From NCBI GenBank assembly GCA_019096195.1, contig JAGTXK010000093.1:1-39739 (forward strand): 39,739 nt of DNA. The letters are read 5' to 3'. The DNA comes from Boletus sp. NGJ. Lineage: Eukaryota; Basidiomycota; Agaricomycetes; Boletales; Boletaceae. The position numbers were made by a program, and so were the translations under genes. Shown piece after piece: positions 13,937 through 24,126 of the stretch. The notes beneath the pieces are model-generated. The model did not search any database, was not told the DNA's origin, and saw only the letters and a list, made by a program, of their open reading frames with translations. Positions within the stretch are counted from its first letter, which is position 1. Each line of letters begins with the position of its first letter.

Positions 13937-14778
13937 TCAATTTCGGACGATGACACGTCGTGTGTGTTTTCCTGCGCGTCGGCGGTCTGCGTATGGCGTA
14001 GGCCGACGCCAAGCCTCGTCCGTGTCATCTCGGTAGTCGTCCGGGGCCTGTTGTAACTCCACTTTTGTGCCAGGATGAAGATCGTGTGGTGGTGTACGTA
14101 AAATCAAGCCGCTTTGATGTGATGCGGGTGCATGGAGATTGAGGGGGAGCTGGGGTGGCTGTCCATTGGGAGAGCCAGGGAACATGGCGGGAGATTGCGT
14201 GGGAGCAGGTATTGGACGAGATTGGCGGGGTGGCTTGGGATGAGGATAAGAGGCCGCGGGCGAGGCGGAGGGGTCGATGGGGGACTGGTGTTGGGGATGG
14301 AGCTGTGGCCAGGTTCGCGGGGGACCAGACGATTCTCTGCTTTTTGCGCTGATAGCGTTGTCGGACGATGGGGGGGGTGGCACGTCGATTTCAACGCGCA
14401 CGCGGACGATTTCCTTGCCGGCTTGGGCGAAAAAGGCACGCTCCTGCCGTTGGAAGAAGCCGCTGGTTGGGCCAGGACGCATCTCGGGGAAGCTGGCTGG
14501 CGGTGCGGGGGGGAAGAGGGCCATGAGCTCGTGGCCGGTGGGTGGGGCGGGGTACTTGCGCTGGGCGGGGTTGGTGTCCTGTGAGAGGTTGACGTCTGGG
14601 CGAGATCAGTGGGAGGGGGGGTTGGGAGGGGATGGGAGTCACCTCGCAGAGAGCTGGGGGAGAGGGGCCGCCTGGAGGAGACGTGGGGGCTGCGGTCGGC
14701 GGCGGTGGTGGTGGAGGTGGAGGAGGAGGAGGGGGAGGGGGAGTGTGCTGTGACGGGACGGAGGTGGAAGGAGGACAT
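13937..14778 (-). CDS. Proline-rich protein of unknown function (264 aa)
   Basis: I do not recognise a named family. Exon 1 (14778-14643) encodes a Ser/Thr-rich head. A 47-nt GT-AG intron (14596-14642) splices in phase to DVNLSQDTNPAQRKYPAPPT, and exon 2 (14595-13937) continues GHELMALFPPAPP. Total length is 795 nt, giving 264 residues and a stop. Three parts look constrained: QRKYPAPPTGHELMALFPP; GFFQRQERAFFAQAGKEIVR followed by VRVEIDVPPP; and the basic C-terminus WRRPTPYADRRRAGKHTRRV. The middle is Pro/Ser/His-rich and probably disordered. There are no membrane segments and no signal peptide. The basic end could be a nuclear signal or nucleic-acid contact, but that is a guess. Divergent from MPP6. 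Confidence 0.65.
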
Positions 14779-15697
14779 GGTTGTGAGGGGAGAAAAGCAG
14801 AGGATCGACGGAGAGGGCGGGGATGTTCATAAGTAACCTCGAGCGAGCGACGGAGCGAGTTAGTCATGACGAAACTGCCAGAGCTGCGCCTGGCACGAGG
14901 TCACGCCAACAAGCGAGCGGGTCTTGCCAGCGCGCGCAGGCTCTCCCATTGACGCTTCGAAACGCAGCATTTTCTGAGCCAGATCAGGCTGGATCTCACT
15001 CTCATTTCCATGTTGATTTACCCGTAGCTATAATTGAATAGAATAGAATGCGATTCATCATCCTTGCGTGTGCAATCCCTCTGATGGCCCGGTCATGGCC
15101 CGCATCAGCTTCGCAGGTTCTCCCCGCGTTCCTATCGCTGTCGGTAACTTTATGCCCGAATCGGCCCTTGCTTTTTCTTCCACCGTTTCCGTGCTCGCAC
15201 CCTCTGATCCCGACTTGTTTCGACGTGTCAGTGGGAGCTCTCTCTGTCGACATTTTTACTTCTTCTTTACCGCCCCATCTGGGCGATCTTGACCTGAATC
15301 TCAACTCACCCTGAGACAGCTCCTGTCAACCCCTACGTTATGCTAGCATTGTTCATTTTATCACCACGCTCTTTCATGTTCTCTCCCGTGTGAACGCTCA
15401 ATGAATGTTAGGCAGTGATTATCGCCATCTTGTGTGCCATCTGCCACCGAACGCGCTGCTTCGTCGGCGTTCTCGTGCCTCAGGTGGTATCTCAGTCCCT
15501 TGACCGTGTCCGACACAGACGCTGTCTGGATTTAGATCCTGGTCATCACTATAGGTCCCTGCTATTACGTGCCCGCTGTAGTCGACGACCCGCGGGGAGA
15601 TCTCGGCCGGCCCGTGGATGGGAATCGATGACATAATCGGTTGAACATGATACACCCGTTGCCAGCGACGACAAAGGGCCGATTAGAAGAAATACCC
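14779..15697. other. Divergent intergenic region (unknown protein / MPP6)
   Basis: 919 bp between two divergent start codons, presumably containing both promoters. A plus-strand frame at 15048-15314 begins with a hydrophobic stretch (MRFIILACAIPLMA) that looks like a signal peptide. It has no supported extension and overlaps another open frame, so I do not call it a gene. No TATA box or operator stands out. Confidence 0.45.
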
Positions 15698-16522
15698 ATG
15701 GTCGACAAGACACTGAGCACCGGCACACTGAATCTGCGATTCATGCAGAATGCTCGCAGAGCACACCACCTTCCGCGGGTCCAGCCTGAACAGGCTCGTG
15801 TAAAGGACGACGCAGAGTGGGAGGTACCCCCCAAAGTCAGGGAGGCATGGGGACCGAGTGCTTATCGCGGCGAGAAGACGTGAGTTTCCACCCGCGCTCT
15901 GTGTGTTCTGACAATGTACATTTACGACCCTCGTGTGCTTGCACTTTTTGGTATCAGCGTTACTTACGAAACGTCTTACCTTCCATTTCTCTTTTCTTCC
16001 CTTGACGATATGCCTGCTGCGGACGGGCCGTCAGCGTTATCTCCTTCAAACACATTGCATCCACGAGGTCGGCGAGTTTTAGGCCAAGAGATTACCCAGC
16101 ACGTCCGCGGTTCGTCCTTGCCTCACAGGATCAATCGAGCTAACCGTCGTGGCTAGGCCTCGCATTCAAACGCGGACCCCGCACCCCCAGAGAACATAGA
16201 CCAAGAGGCAGGCGAACAGACAAAAAAGAGCCGGCCACAGTCGATATCGTCTGCCGGCATCGCTTCTCACACGGCGAGGCAGTCGAAAAAGTCTAACAGG
16301 GATCCATCCAAGGACGCGAAGAATCTTATTTTTGACATGACGGGCGTCGGATCTGACTTGAGACAATCCTCATCCATGCAAGGTACCTCGTTCTTACGGC
16401 CGTCAGGTGTCGACGGACCGGCCACACCCCAGTCACCAACCAAGCCAAAGGTGAAAAGGTCTCGTACGTCACGGGAAGGAGACAGGGCAAAGAAGAAGAC
16501 GAGAGTGAGTGACACTGATTGA
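15698..16522 (+). CDS. MPP6: MPP6-like nuclear exosome RNA-binding cofactor
   Basis: MPP6 helps dock the Mtr4 helicase on the nuclear RNA exosome. From the ATG at 15698, exon 1 reads KTLSTGTLNLRFMQNARRA, the family's hallmark N-terminal motif, and later VKDDAEWEVPPKVREAWG. A 78-nt intron (15880-15957) splices in phase into VTYETSYLPFLFSSLDDMP and GRRVLGQEITQHV. An in-frame TAG lies at 16154-16156. Downstream the same frame stays open to 16522 as a Lys/Arg/Ser-rich tail ending KKKTRVSDTD, typical of an MPP6 C-terminus. A 54-nt phase-0 intron (16103-16156; donor GTCCGC, branch-like CTAAC at 16140-16144, acceptor TAG) would remove the stop and give 230 residues. Otherwise the protein ends at 16156 with 126 residues. 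I favour the intron, but the donor is not consensus. Confidence 0.72.
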
Positions 16523-17449
16523 GTAATCCCGCAAGTACGTTTTTCTGTTGCCGAGGCGTACATCGATACTCATCATACCGATCTGCAAAGTGACCAACGG
16601 ATCGCATCTGGCGTCGAGGATCGACCATTCGTTCCCTTGGACTTGTTCCCTCGCTGGTTCCATTACAGCATTGGTTGGCCCAAATTGGATCCCCTCGCGC
16701 ACTTGCGGCATCCCGCTGTCATTATGTAGTTGGTATGATTAAGGTGCTTATGAAACTTTATCGACGCGTCCTTGATGGCGTTGATCCCGGCGTGCCGCGT
16801 TTTTCATCCCACTGTCAAATGTGAAAAACAAGGTTCGTGCCTTTGATAGCCCTGTGCGCACTTTTTTCTCAATAGAAGTTCCTCATGTAGAATGCTGGCC
16901 ACGTCATACTCTCTTGCATGGTCATTTGGCGGCCGGACTGCGGACATGCAGCATGCCCTTCCCTCGTCCTTATCGCTTGGACGAGTGTGCAGTAGCATAC
17001 CCTTGGCGCACGTCATGTTCCAATATTAGCGGTGTCCGCGATGTCTCAGCGTTTAAAAGGTGTCTTCACTTTCAGGGTTGGGGGCTGCTACCCGGTGTGT
17101 AGGGTTACGGGGACGATGATATCATCGCATGGCGTGTGACAGTGCGGGCGGGGTAATTTTTTTAAAAAAAAAGTGTTCCGGTCAAGATGGACCCGCGGGG
17201 ACTGCGACTTGACGTCACCGCAATTCTGTACAGCGCTAGGGGTTCTTCTTACCCCTGAGACAAAAGCTCGTATCAATTTATTGCCACGAATGAAATAACG
17301 TGAATGGCATAAATAGCGCCTTGGTAAAGTTCATAAAGATAATCAGCGTTCCATCGTCTGTCGTGAAAGAAAGAAGAATAGAGATGGGCCTTCATGTGGC
17401 ACCCCGCGTTGACGTCGGCACAGTCAGATGCGAACAGGGAGAATCGCTC
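16523..17449. other. Convergent intergenic region
   Basis: About 0.9 kb between the 3' ends of MPP6 (+) and the next minus-strand gene. It holds a T/A run at 17157-17171, a perfect TGACGTCA palindrome (CRE/ATF-type site) at 17210-17217, and a 6-bp stem (AGGGGT 17238-17243 with ACCCCT 17251-17256, 7-nt loop). No coding potential was recognised. Being between 3' ends, the palindrome may be incidental. Confidence 0.45.
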
Positions 17450-19620
17450 TCATCGGTCCTCGTCATCCACGCTCCCGCTTGCGGTGTAGTAACGGCGGTC
17501 ATACGGCGAGCCGGCGGCACTTCTGCTTGCGTTGCATGAACCAACCAAGAGCTCTCCACGCTCGTTCACCCGCATGCCCATACCCCCACTCGAGAGCGAG
17601 TGGTACGCCGTACTGAGCGAACCTTCCCTGCTCAACGACATACCCAGCGAAGACGTGCAAGACGACCCGAGGTCCGCGAACCGCACCGAGGAAAACTGCG
17701 ATGTGGGTGCCCCGGAACGCATGGAATGGCGTGCCACAGAACCCGTCCTCGACAGCGTGCCCGCAGCTTCCTTCGATCCGAGGGACTCGATGGTCGCCAT
17801 GCGGCGCACGAAGCCACCCATCATAGCAACATACTCCTCTTCCTCCCCGCTGCTCTCCTCCTCCTCCTCCCTCGATGGCGAAGACCGCGGCTCGGAGAAT
17901 GCGTCAGGTAACCCCGCCCCGCTTGGAATGGCTCCCCGATGTCCTCGTGAGAGCCCACGCTCGTCCTCGTCCTCACACGACGACGACTCCGGTCTCTGGG
18001 GATTGTACATGTCCAGATAAGGATAAGTAGGTCCGGAGGTGCCATAACCATAAGAATACGCGAGCACGTCGTCATCCTTGATGGATTCGCCTTCATCGTG
18101 GGTGAACTCAACACTGGTCTGCGAAGCATGGTGCTCATGCCCATTCCCCCATCCCAAACTCGTCCTCCTCACATCGAGGTGAACACCGGTGCCACGATGG
18201 CCCGGCTTCCAGGTTGCACAAGGTCGGATCTCGAATGGATCACGGGTATTCGTCGGACTGTCGAGCATCTCTGCATGTGGAGTGACATCAGACAACATCG
18301 TGTCCGACATCACTTGAGTGACCGAGATGCGACTCATTCGTCGGAGCATGAGAGGTGTCCACGAGGATGCTGTGATAGTATTGACAGGTTGTGCTGGAAA
18401 CGGCGTTTCAGACCCGATTTGTGTTGATGATGATCCGTGACTAGAAGTTCTCCGAGATGTGGGGGGTGAGATCCTCGGAAGTGAAACGTCCTGGAGAGGA
18501 GGGCTGGAATGAGGACGCGAATAACCCGTACAGGAAGTCGAGGGTGCAAGGGTGCTGATTGAGTTGGATTTAGGTAACGTGATGTTAGATTGATTGAAGG
18601 TGTGGTTAGAATCTTCCGATAGCGTGCGCTTTGTTGCTTTTGGGAAACGGAGTGGGGCTGAAGTCGGAACAGGTGATATATCTTCCGCGTCAGATGGGAA
18701 GTACGGAGAATACTTGGGACTATTCCCCTTAAAGGTAGGATGTCGTGTCCAGTAATATGAACGCAGTGTATAGATAAATGAAAGCTGAGACACAGGATCG
18801 ATCAGCGAATTCTCCAGATACGTGTCAGCGACAAACTCACAGCCACCGTCAGCGTCACGACAAGTCGCAGTACAGCTGCAGTTATCCACGCGACAAATGA
18901 TGCCGGATGACACGGAGAGGTGATCGTATTCACCGCTGATATATACCATGAAATATCAATGTCCCAGTTGCAGAGCTGGCTGGGGTGCCACATCAAGACG
19001 AGGACGAGGTTCATCGTAGCACCCGCAGACAGCAGGAGTAGATAACATGCACGAAGGAGCAATCTCGTGTACCGCCAAGAATGGCTTTGTTGGGGAATCA
19101 GTGGCATCGATACGGATATGATCACGAGAGCGACCGCAAGCGCAGACATAATCCCGAGAACGAGGGCAAAAACATGTTCGGCATCACCCAAACCACCGGC
19201 GAATGCAAGGAAGTAACGAACAGTGGTGCACATTCCCCAGATACCTAAGGATGTGGCATATGAGGAATGACCCCGCCTAAAATTGAACGGCATACCAAAG
19301 AGAAGTTCGAATGCAACGTTTATCACATGCAAACGACGAAGTTTCATTTTGGTTTGATGATCTCCTAAGCTCTTGCGCTCGGCGATAGTGATTGGATCAC
19401 CTAACAGGTTGAGGCCGAGATCCCATCCCGACGTCGGTCCATCGGGGTGAGTTGGTTGTCGTTGTATGAGGTCCTGGTAAGCCGTAGATGAAAACAACTG
19501 ACCCGTCGGACTCTGATCTCTTTCGGGTGCGGGATGGAGAAAAGACGCTGCAGAACACAAGGGAAGATCAGAGTCTTTCTCGTTGGTGAAAATGGCGTTG
19601 TGTAGGTTGAGAGCGGCCAT
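17450..19620 (-). CDS. Multi-pass membrane protein with long Ser-rich cytosolic tail (704 aa)
   Basis: I cannot name the family. Exon 1 (19620-18841) and exon 2 (18784-17450) are separated by a 56-nt intron (GTGAGT...CTCAG) that falls exactly inside a membrane segment: LRLVVTLTVA joins LSFIYTLRSYYWTRHP. Total 2115 nt, 704 residues. After a hydrophilic head of about 110 residues there are about five hydrophobic segments: HVINVAFELLFGMPF, GIWGMCTTVRYFLAFAGGL, FALVLGIMSALAVALVIISV, LLLRACYLLLLSAGATMNLV and FVAWITAAVLRLVV through the splice. A tail of about 430 residues follows, rich in Ser and Pro. It has an acidic run and the motif EEEEYVAMMGGFVRRMATIE, then SLGSKEAAGTLSRTGSVARH. It ends with RYYTASGSVDDEDR. 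It could be a receptor-like or scaffold membrane protein, but nothing fixes a function. Confidence 0.82.
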
Positions 19621-20088
19621 GGTCTACCAGTGAGCGTGGTGGCTAGGTGAGCCTGAAGTAGGATACGTGAAAGACTGTGAGTCTACAAAAGGATGGATGT
19701 GGTGGATAGACACCAAGAGAGAAAGAAGAAAGACAAACACTAACACTTTTCGTGGTTCATAAATGCCGCAGTAGGTTGTGTTCGCGTTATCTTTCCCTGA
19801 TCATCACGTACAATACGTTTGAATTTAACGTCCCTTGTCAGTGTTGAACGGCACGTACCGTAGATGTAGAACTCTGGACTGACCTACGGCTAGGGGAGTC
19901 GGTGGTAAGGAAGCCAAGTGCGATGAAGTTCAACATGGGCCCTTTTTGTTTTTAATACCAAAACACTTCAAGGTTCTGCCAGCTTAACGCCTCTATATCT
20001 TGGCGCTCGATGGGCCAATCACAGCGCGAGAATAATGATTCACATCACGTAATTAGAATTGAAAACCGAGTCTGTCACATCGTGTCAC
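19621..20088. other. Intergenic: membrane-protein promoter and FES1 3' region
   Basis: 468 bp between the start of the 704-residue membrane protein and the stop of FES1, both on the minus strand. I see nothing beyond ordinary intergenic sequence with short A/T-rich patches around 19730-19760 and 20035-20060. Confidence 0.5.
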
Positions 20089-21381
20089 TCATGAAACGGC
20101 AGTCTGTACTGCATCAAACTCTTCCCTACCGAGGTCGAACAAGTTTGCGGGAGAGACGTCGTGGAAAATAGTACGTAGACTGTGCTTTTGCACATCAGAG
20201 AATCTGCCACCGCACAATACTGAATACGTGTGCAGCAGTCTAGATGCACATCAGCGAGTGTACGCTCAGCGCAAGGGTAGCCACTAACCTCACAACGTTC
20301 TCTTTGAACTCGACATCTCGTTCATTCTCACCATCCGCACCGAAAGGAACCGGCTCCACTAGTGCAGATATGAGTGCGTCCAACAGCGAGGAGCCGTCGG
20401 ATCCACTACCCCTCTGTAATGCTTCCATGGCTGTACAAGAAGTTGATACAGATGCCGGATCGGAGAGCATGGATGCGTGAGAATTGGGATGTACCGGTGC
20501 ATTTGTGGACGAGGGGATGTGCACACTCGCAGGCGTACTCGAAATCTCCCCCGATATCGGTGTAAGTAACGTATTAATGAGAAAAGCTGTTTTGCGCCGC
20601 AATGTAATGTCTGAATCTGTCACAGAATATATCATATGACGACACGGCTTAGCGAGACAGGATCCAAACCCAACTCACCCTCGAGAGAGTTACGTAGGGT
20701 ATTCCAACCCTGCAAATCAGTGAATTTTTTGACTGCAGCAGCATTGTGTTTCAATAGACCCGACAGCGCGTACATGGCTTTCGATCGAGTACCTGCAGAG
20801 TTGGACGAGGGTGATAGGCATGCAAGAATGGTAGGAATCGGATCCAAGGATAGGTACTGTCAAGAGGCTGTCAGTTTCAGTACTACATCGATCTAGATGG
20901 TAGACCCACGGATAACTGAGCGGCTGGATTGTTCTGCAGTGCCGTTCCCAATACCCATAAAGTTTGCACTCTCAGACCCTCTGTGGAAGAGGGAAGACCA
21001 ACGAGACCGTGCAAAGGTTCCCACATTTTCAGCTTTTGGAGATCTACGAGGCCATTAATACCGCGTGGAATTAAACTGAAACCCACGCACCGTTTGCATT
21101 ATCGATGTTCTCCACTAACTGTCGGACCGAGCAGTTTGTCAGTTGTGCTTTTCGATGTCGCAGGAACTACACACCATTTCCAAGTCGTCCATAGCGGCTA
21201 TTCGTCGATCTTCGTCTATGGAAACATCTAGAGCAACGTCGAGGGCCTCTTTCATCAGCTGTGCATCTGATTTTCCAAGAATATGATCGATGATGGCAGG
21301 GTCGATATCTCTTCTCTCGGAGACAGCTGCGCGTTCCCCTGGAGAAGAGTGTTCAATACCCCATCGCAAAAGAGATTCCAT
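20089..21381 (-). CDS. FES1: Hsp70 nucleotide exchange factor FES1
   Basis: Cytosolic armadillo-type exchange factor that releases ADP from Hsp70 and helps misfolded proteins reach degradation. The ATG at 21381 gives MESLLRWGIEHSSPGE, then DPAIIDHILGKSDAQLMKEA, the family's opening signature. Six exons: 21381-21175, 21118-21091 (28 nt), 21043-20910, 20856-20679, 20616-20289 and 20239-20089. All junctions keep frame: EM|LVENIDNAN, |DLQKLKMWEPLHGLVG, QTLWVLGTALQNNPAAQLS|, YLSLDPIPTILACLSPSS, RSKAMYALSGLLKHNAA, SDITLRRKTAFLINTLLTP and VVR|LLHTYSVLCGGRFSD. Total 1026 nt, 341 residues, normal for the family. The fifth exon carries a disordered Ser/Thr/Pro-rich insert of about 60 residues between repeats and C-terminus, typical of basidiomycete members. 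Divergent from the 499-residue membrane protein gene. Confidence 0.96.
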
Positions 21382-22175
21382 TGCGATGATCTTGGTCGTA
21401 CTGCAAAGTGATCTCATATTCGACGAGAAGGATCTACTCCTATCTAGCTCGTTCGGCAGCCTATCGGCATCTGCGGAGTTGAGCGGGGGTTGAATCAGGT
21501 TTCAACCGTTTTCTGCGGTTCGCGTTCCACGACATTTGTCCAGCTTGCGGTGAGTTTTCCTTTCTGACTTGTTTGTGGTGATGATCTTCCATATACCATA
21601 CGTTTTACCACATTCCGAATACACTCTGTGGACAACATTTGGATTTCAGCCTTGTCTGACCTTTGTGCAATCGTTTTGACCTGGGTGTGCTCATCGTTGC
21701 TTTCCAGACGAGACTCGCTGTCAACGTTGGCCTTGTTCATTCGTAAAAGGTATGTAATCTATCAGTCGTTGTCATTTCTTTCCGATGAGATCTATTCGAT
21801 GGGCGGACCGATGTACTCTTGCCTTCAGGTCCCCTCATGTACAACTGGGGATGGTCAAAGTACTTGTGGAAATGCATCGAAATCTGATTCTCTGCGTACT
21901 CCGCTGTCGTGCAGGCGCTTATCATTGTCTGGCAGGATCCTTGGAACGGCGATGTGCCTTGATTCTCTTGTGTCATTACCGTGTTCGATGCAACGCGTTT
22001 CGGATAATAGGGTATCTCTTTAGCGCGTTTTCTGCATCGTGTGTGGACCATCAGACATTCATTGGCTGTAGAGGGGCGCGCCGGAGTCGTGCGTTCGAAG
22101 ATGGGCAACAGCCTCGAGTAGGTATAAAGCTTGGTACCCTTGTCATGTAGGCAGTGCTCTCCTTTGATCTTGCCA
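21382..22175. other. Divergent intergenic region (FES1 / membrane protein)
   Basis: 794 bp between two divergent starts. Open frames on both strands (21495-21740 minus, 21628-22023 plus, 21737-22213 minus) overlap each other and show no domain, so I treat them as chance. Heat-shock-element-like GAA/TTC blocks might be expected for FES1, but I see no clean array. The real promoters cannot be placed from sequence alone. Confidence 0.45.
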
Positions 22176-23783
22176 ATGCATCGAAGAGTCGCCCACACCG
22201 CCGCGGCAGTCATTCCACGAACATACTCAGCGGAGCGGTTGGCGAGACTGCAAGACCCTGCTCGAGTCGTCGCGCAGGAGACAACCTATTACGGCAGAGA
22301 AGATGTTCCTCATCAGGACTCGAGCCCTGACCTCAGTGGCTACGACCTGACCGCCCACGACGACAACGAGCAACAACACTGGAGGCGTCTGGATTCACTC
22401 GGCGAGAGCATCCTGAGTGGTTTGGACGGTCCAGGTGAAGACGAACACGAAAGGATGAGGAGGAGTCCAGAGAGCATCCGGGGTTCTCTTAACAGGGTGG
22501 AAGAGGAGGACGCAGACCCTTCTGCACCTGCAGATCTCAATGATCCACAGCTAGAGCCAGAAGACATTGAAGAGGCTATCGAATGGGAGTTGGAAGAAAA
22601 CGGGTTATACGGAGGTGAGTCTTAACCATATGTCTTGGCTTTTCACTGACGCCGTCCAATGTCGTTTAGGATCGTACAAACGACTCTTGGCACTGTATAC
22701 GTTCGTGCCATTGTCGGCGTTGCTCACCTTTTCAGTCCTCGCAATACTACCACTGTTGGTGTGGCCTCATTCGAACTCTCCATCTCCTTATCCGCCACTC
22801 TTTCCTACCCCTCTCCCTGAGATTCTCCTGTCATCGGCTATGTTTGCCCTGGCACACCAACTGCGCGTTCCTCTTTACACAGTCTCGTCGCTTCTGTTAC
22901 GCCCCGACATAGCCTCGCTTCTAACTTCCTTCCTACACGTGTCGCTCGTTAACCTCTTGCGCCTCGCGTCTCTTTCATTGCTGCGTGTCCGTCACAATAT
23001 GGACAGTCTCAAGCCAACGTGGCAGGACCCGTCCTTTCACACCGTATGGTGGCTTTCCTTCAATATCGCAGAGATCTTGGTGTCCCTCATACAAGGTTAT
23101 CAACAAATCGCGCTTTATCGCGATGTTATGGTACCTCCTGGTAGGGAACAAGAGTTCTTGGCGCGGCTGAAGGATGGGGCTACTCCACCGCAGAGCGATA
23201 GAGATCCTAATGGATGGCGGGGCTCTGTTGAGCAACTACCCGAGAATTCTCACGATGATCTTCGACAACTGGAAGATCAAACTGGAGAATACTCGCACAG
23301 AAACGCGAATGTGCTCGACTCGCGCATTCAACACAATTTCGACAGGTTATTCGCCATAAAGGCAAGAGAAGAGCTCGAGGGGGTGTACGGTGTTGCCCCC
23401 ATCGTATGTCTCGTTTCTCCTATATGTTACGTATCGTATCTGACATGCATCGACAGAAAATTCCCGTCTTCGTGTCGTGCTTGCAACGTTTCGATTCCAT
23501 CATTCTCTCCGTTGGTCTCACGCTTCTCATGTCGTCTGCTTATCTCCGCTCGCCTCTTTCTGTTCCAGTCGCAGATAGTAGGATCATCCCATACCCTCTC
23601 ATCTCTCATAAGCCGTTCGTTATCACGTTTCCGATTGTGTTGCTTATCCACATGTCTCTTTCATCCCTTTATACGCCCGTGATTCTTCCTCGCATCGGCA
23701 TCCATACTGCCGCGTACGTCAGCGTTCTTGTCAGCCTGATGTGTTTCTTTGCAGGTCTAGCGGTATGGGGGGTTTTGTCGTAA
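22176..23783 (+). CDS. Multi-pass membrane protein of unknown function (499 aa)
   Basis: No family name can be supported. The ATG at 22176 gives MHRRVAHTAAAVIPRTY; the frame continues upstream only to a TTG. Three exons (22176-22614, 22670-23403, 23457-23783) sum to 1500 nt. The introns are 55 and 53 nt with GT-AG ends. The first 150 residues are hydrophilic and very acidic, ending DIEEAIEWELEENGLYGGSY, which leads straight into KRLLALYTFVPLSALLTFSV. Other hydrophobic segments are LLSSAMFALAHQLRVPLY, a block at SFLHVSLVNLLRLASLSLL, WWLSFNIAEILVSLIQGYQ, then after a soluble loop RFDSIILSVGLTLLMSSAYL, FVITFPIVLLIHMSLSSLY and YVSVLVSLMCFFAGLAVWG. The stop is TAA at 23781-23783. The acidic head and short C-terminus suggest a cytosolic N-terminus. 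Probably an organelle or Golgi-type membrane protein, but that is only inference. Confidence 0.82.
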
Positions 23784-24126
23784 ATCCCGTGGGGGTGCTT
23801 GTTAGTGCGGAGCGGAGGGAATGCTGCGTTGATCTCGGATATCGAGTTGGTTATCTATCGTTGATTGTGTCTTACGGACTCTTGGACCAATTACGACAAA
23901 AAGTGGCGTTATTGATGAACTCGGTGAATGAACTCGCGGGTGATGAAGCGGCCCAGTCATGGATCGAGAAAAAACACCGATCGGTCTCTCCCAGGCGATA
24001 TATGGGACTTGTAAAGGTCGATTAAAACTATCCGAAAGGGTTCAAATGTTCAATGTCTAGTAGTTCTATCCCAACGCACAGCATTGACAGTCCGTAACAA
24101 GTTCTGAAACGAGTCCTCTAATCTAG
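23784..24126. other. Convergent 3' region with a trailing open frame
   Basis: 343 bp between the stop of the 499-residue membrane protein and the stop of GPHR. A plus-strand frame runs through most of it to 24025 and contains VGYLSLIVSYGLLDQLRQKV. That could be a chance frame in the 3' UTR or an alternative C-terminus reached by different splicing near 23760. I could not find a splice pair that joins it in frame without a stop. Confidence 0.4.

Noticed and set aside
15048-15314. Plus-strand frame beginning with a signal-peptide-like segment
   Set aside because: Short, overlapped by another open frame, no splice-linked continuation, no domain, and it sits in the promoter region of MPP6.
17210-17217. 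TGACGTCA palindrome considered as a functional CRE
   Set aside because: It lies between two 3' ends, far from any start codon, so a promoter role is unlikely.
17532-18020. 162-codon plus-strand frame
   Set aside because: Antisense of the Ser-rich tail of the 704-residue membrane protein; biased codon use creates the open frame.
21495-22213. Minus-strand frames between FES1 and the membrane protein gene
   Set aside because: No domain, mutual overlap with plus-strand frames, and no consistent splice path.
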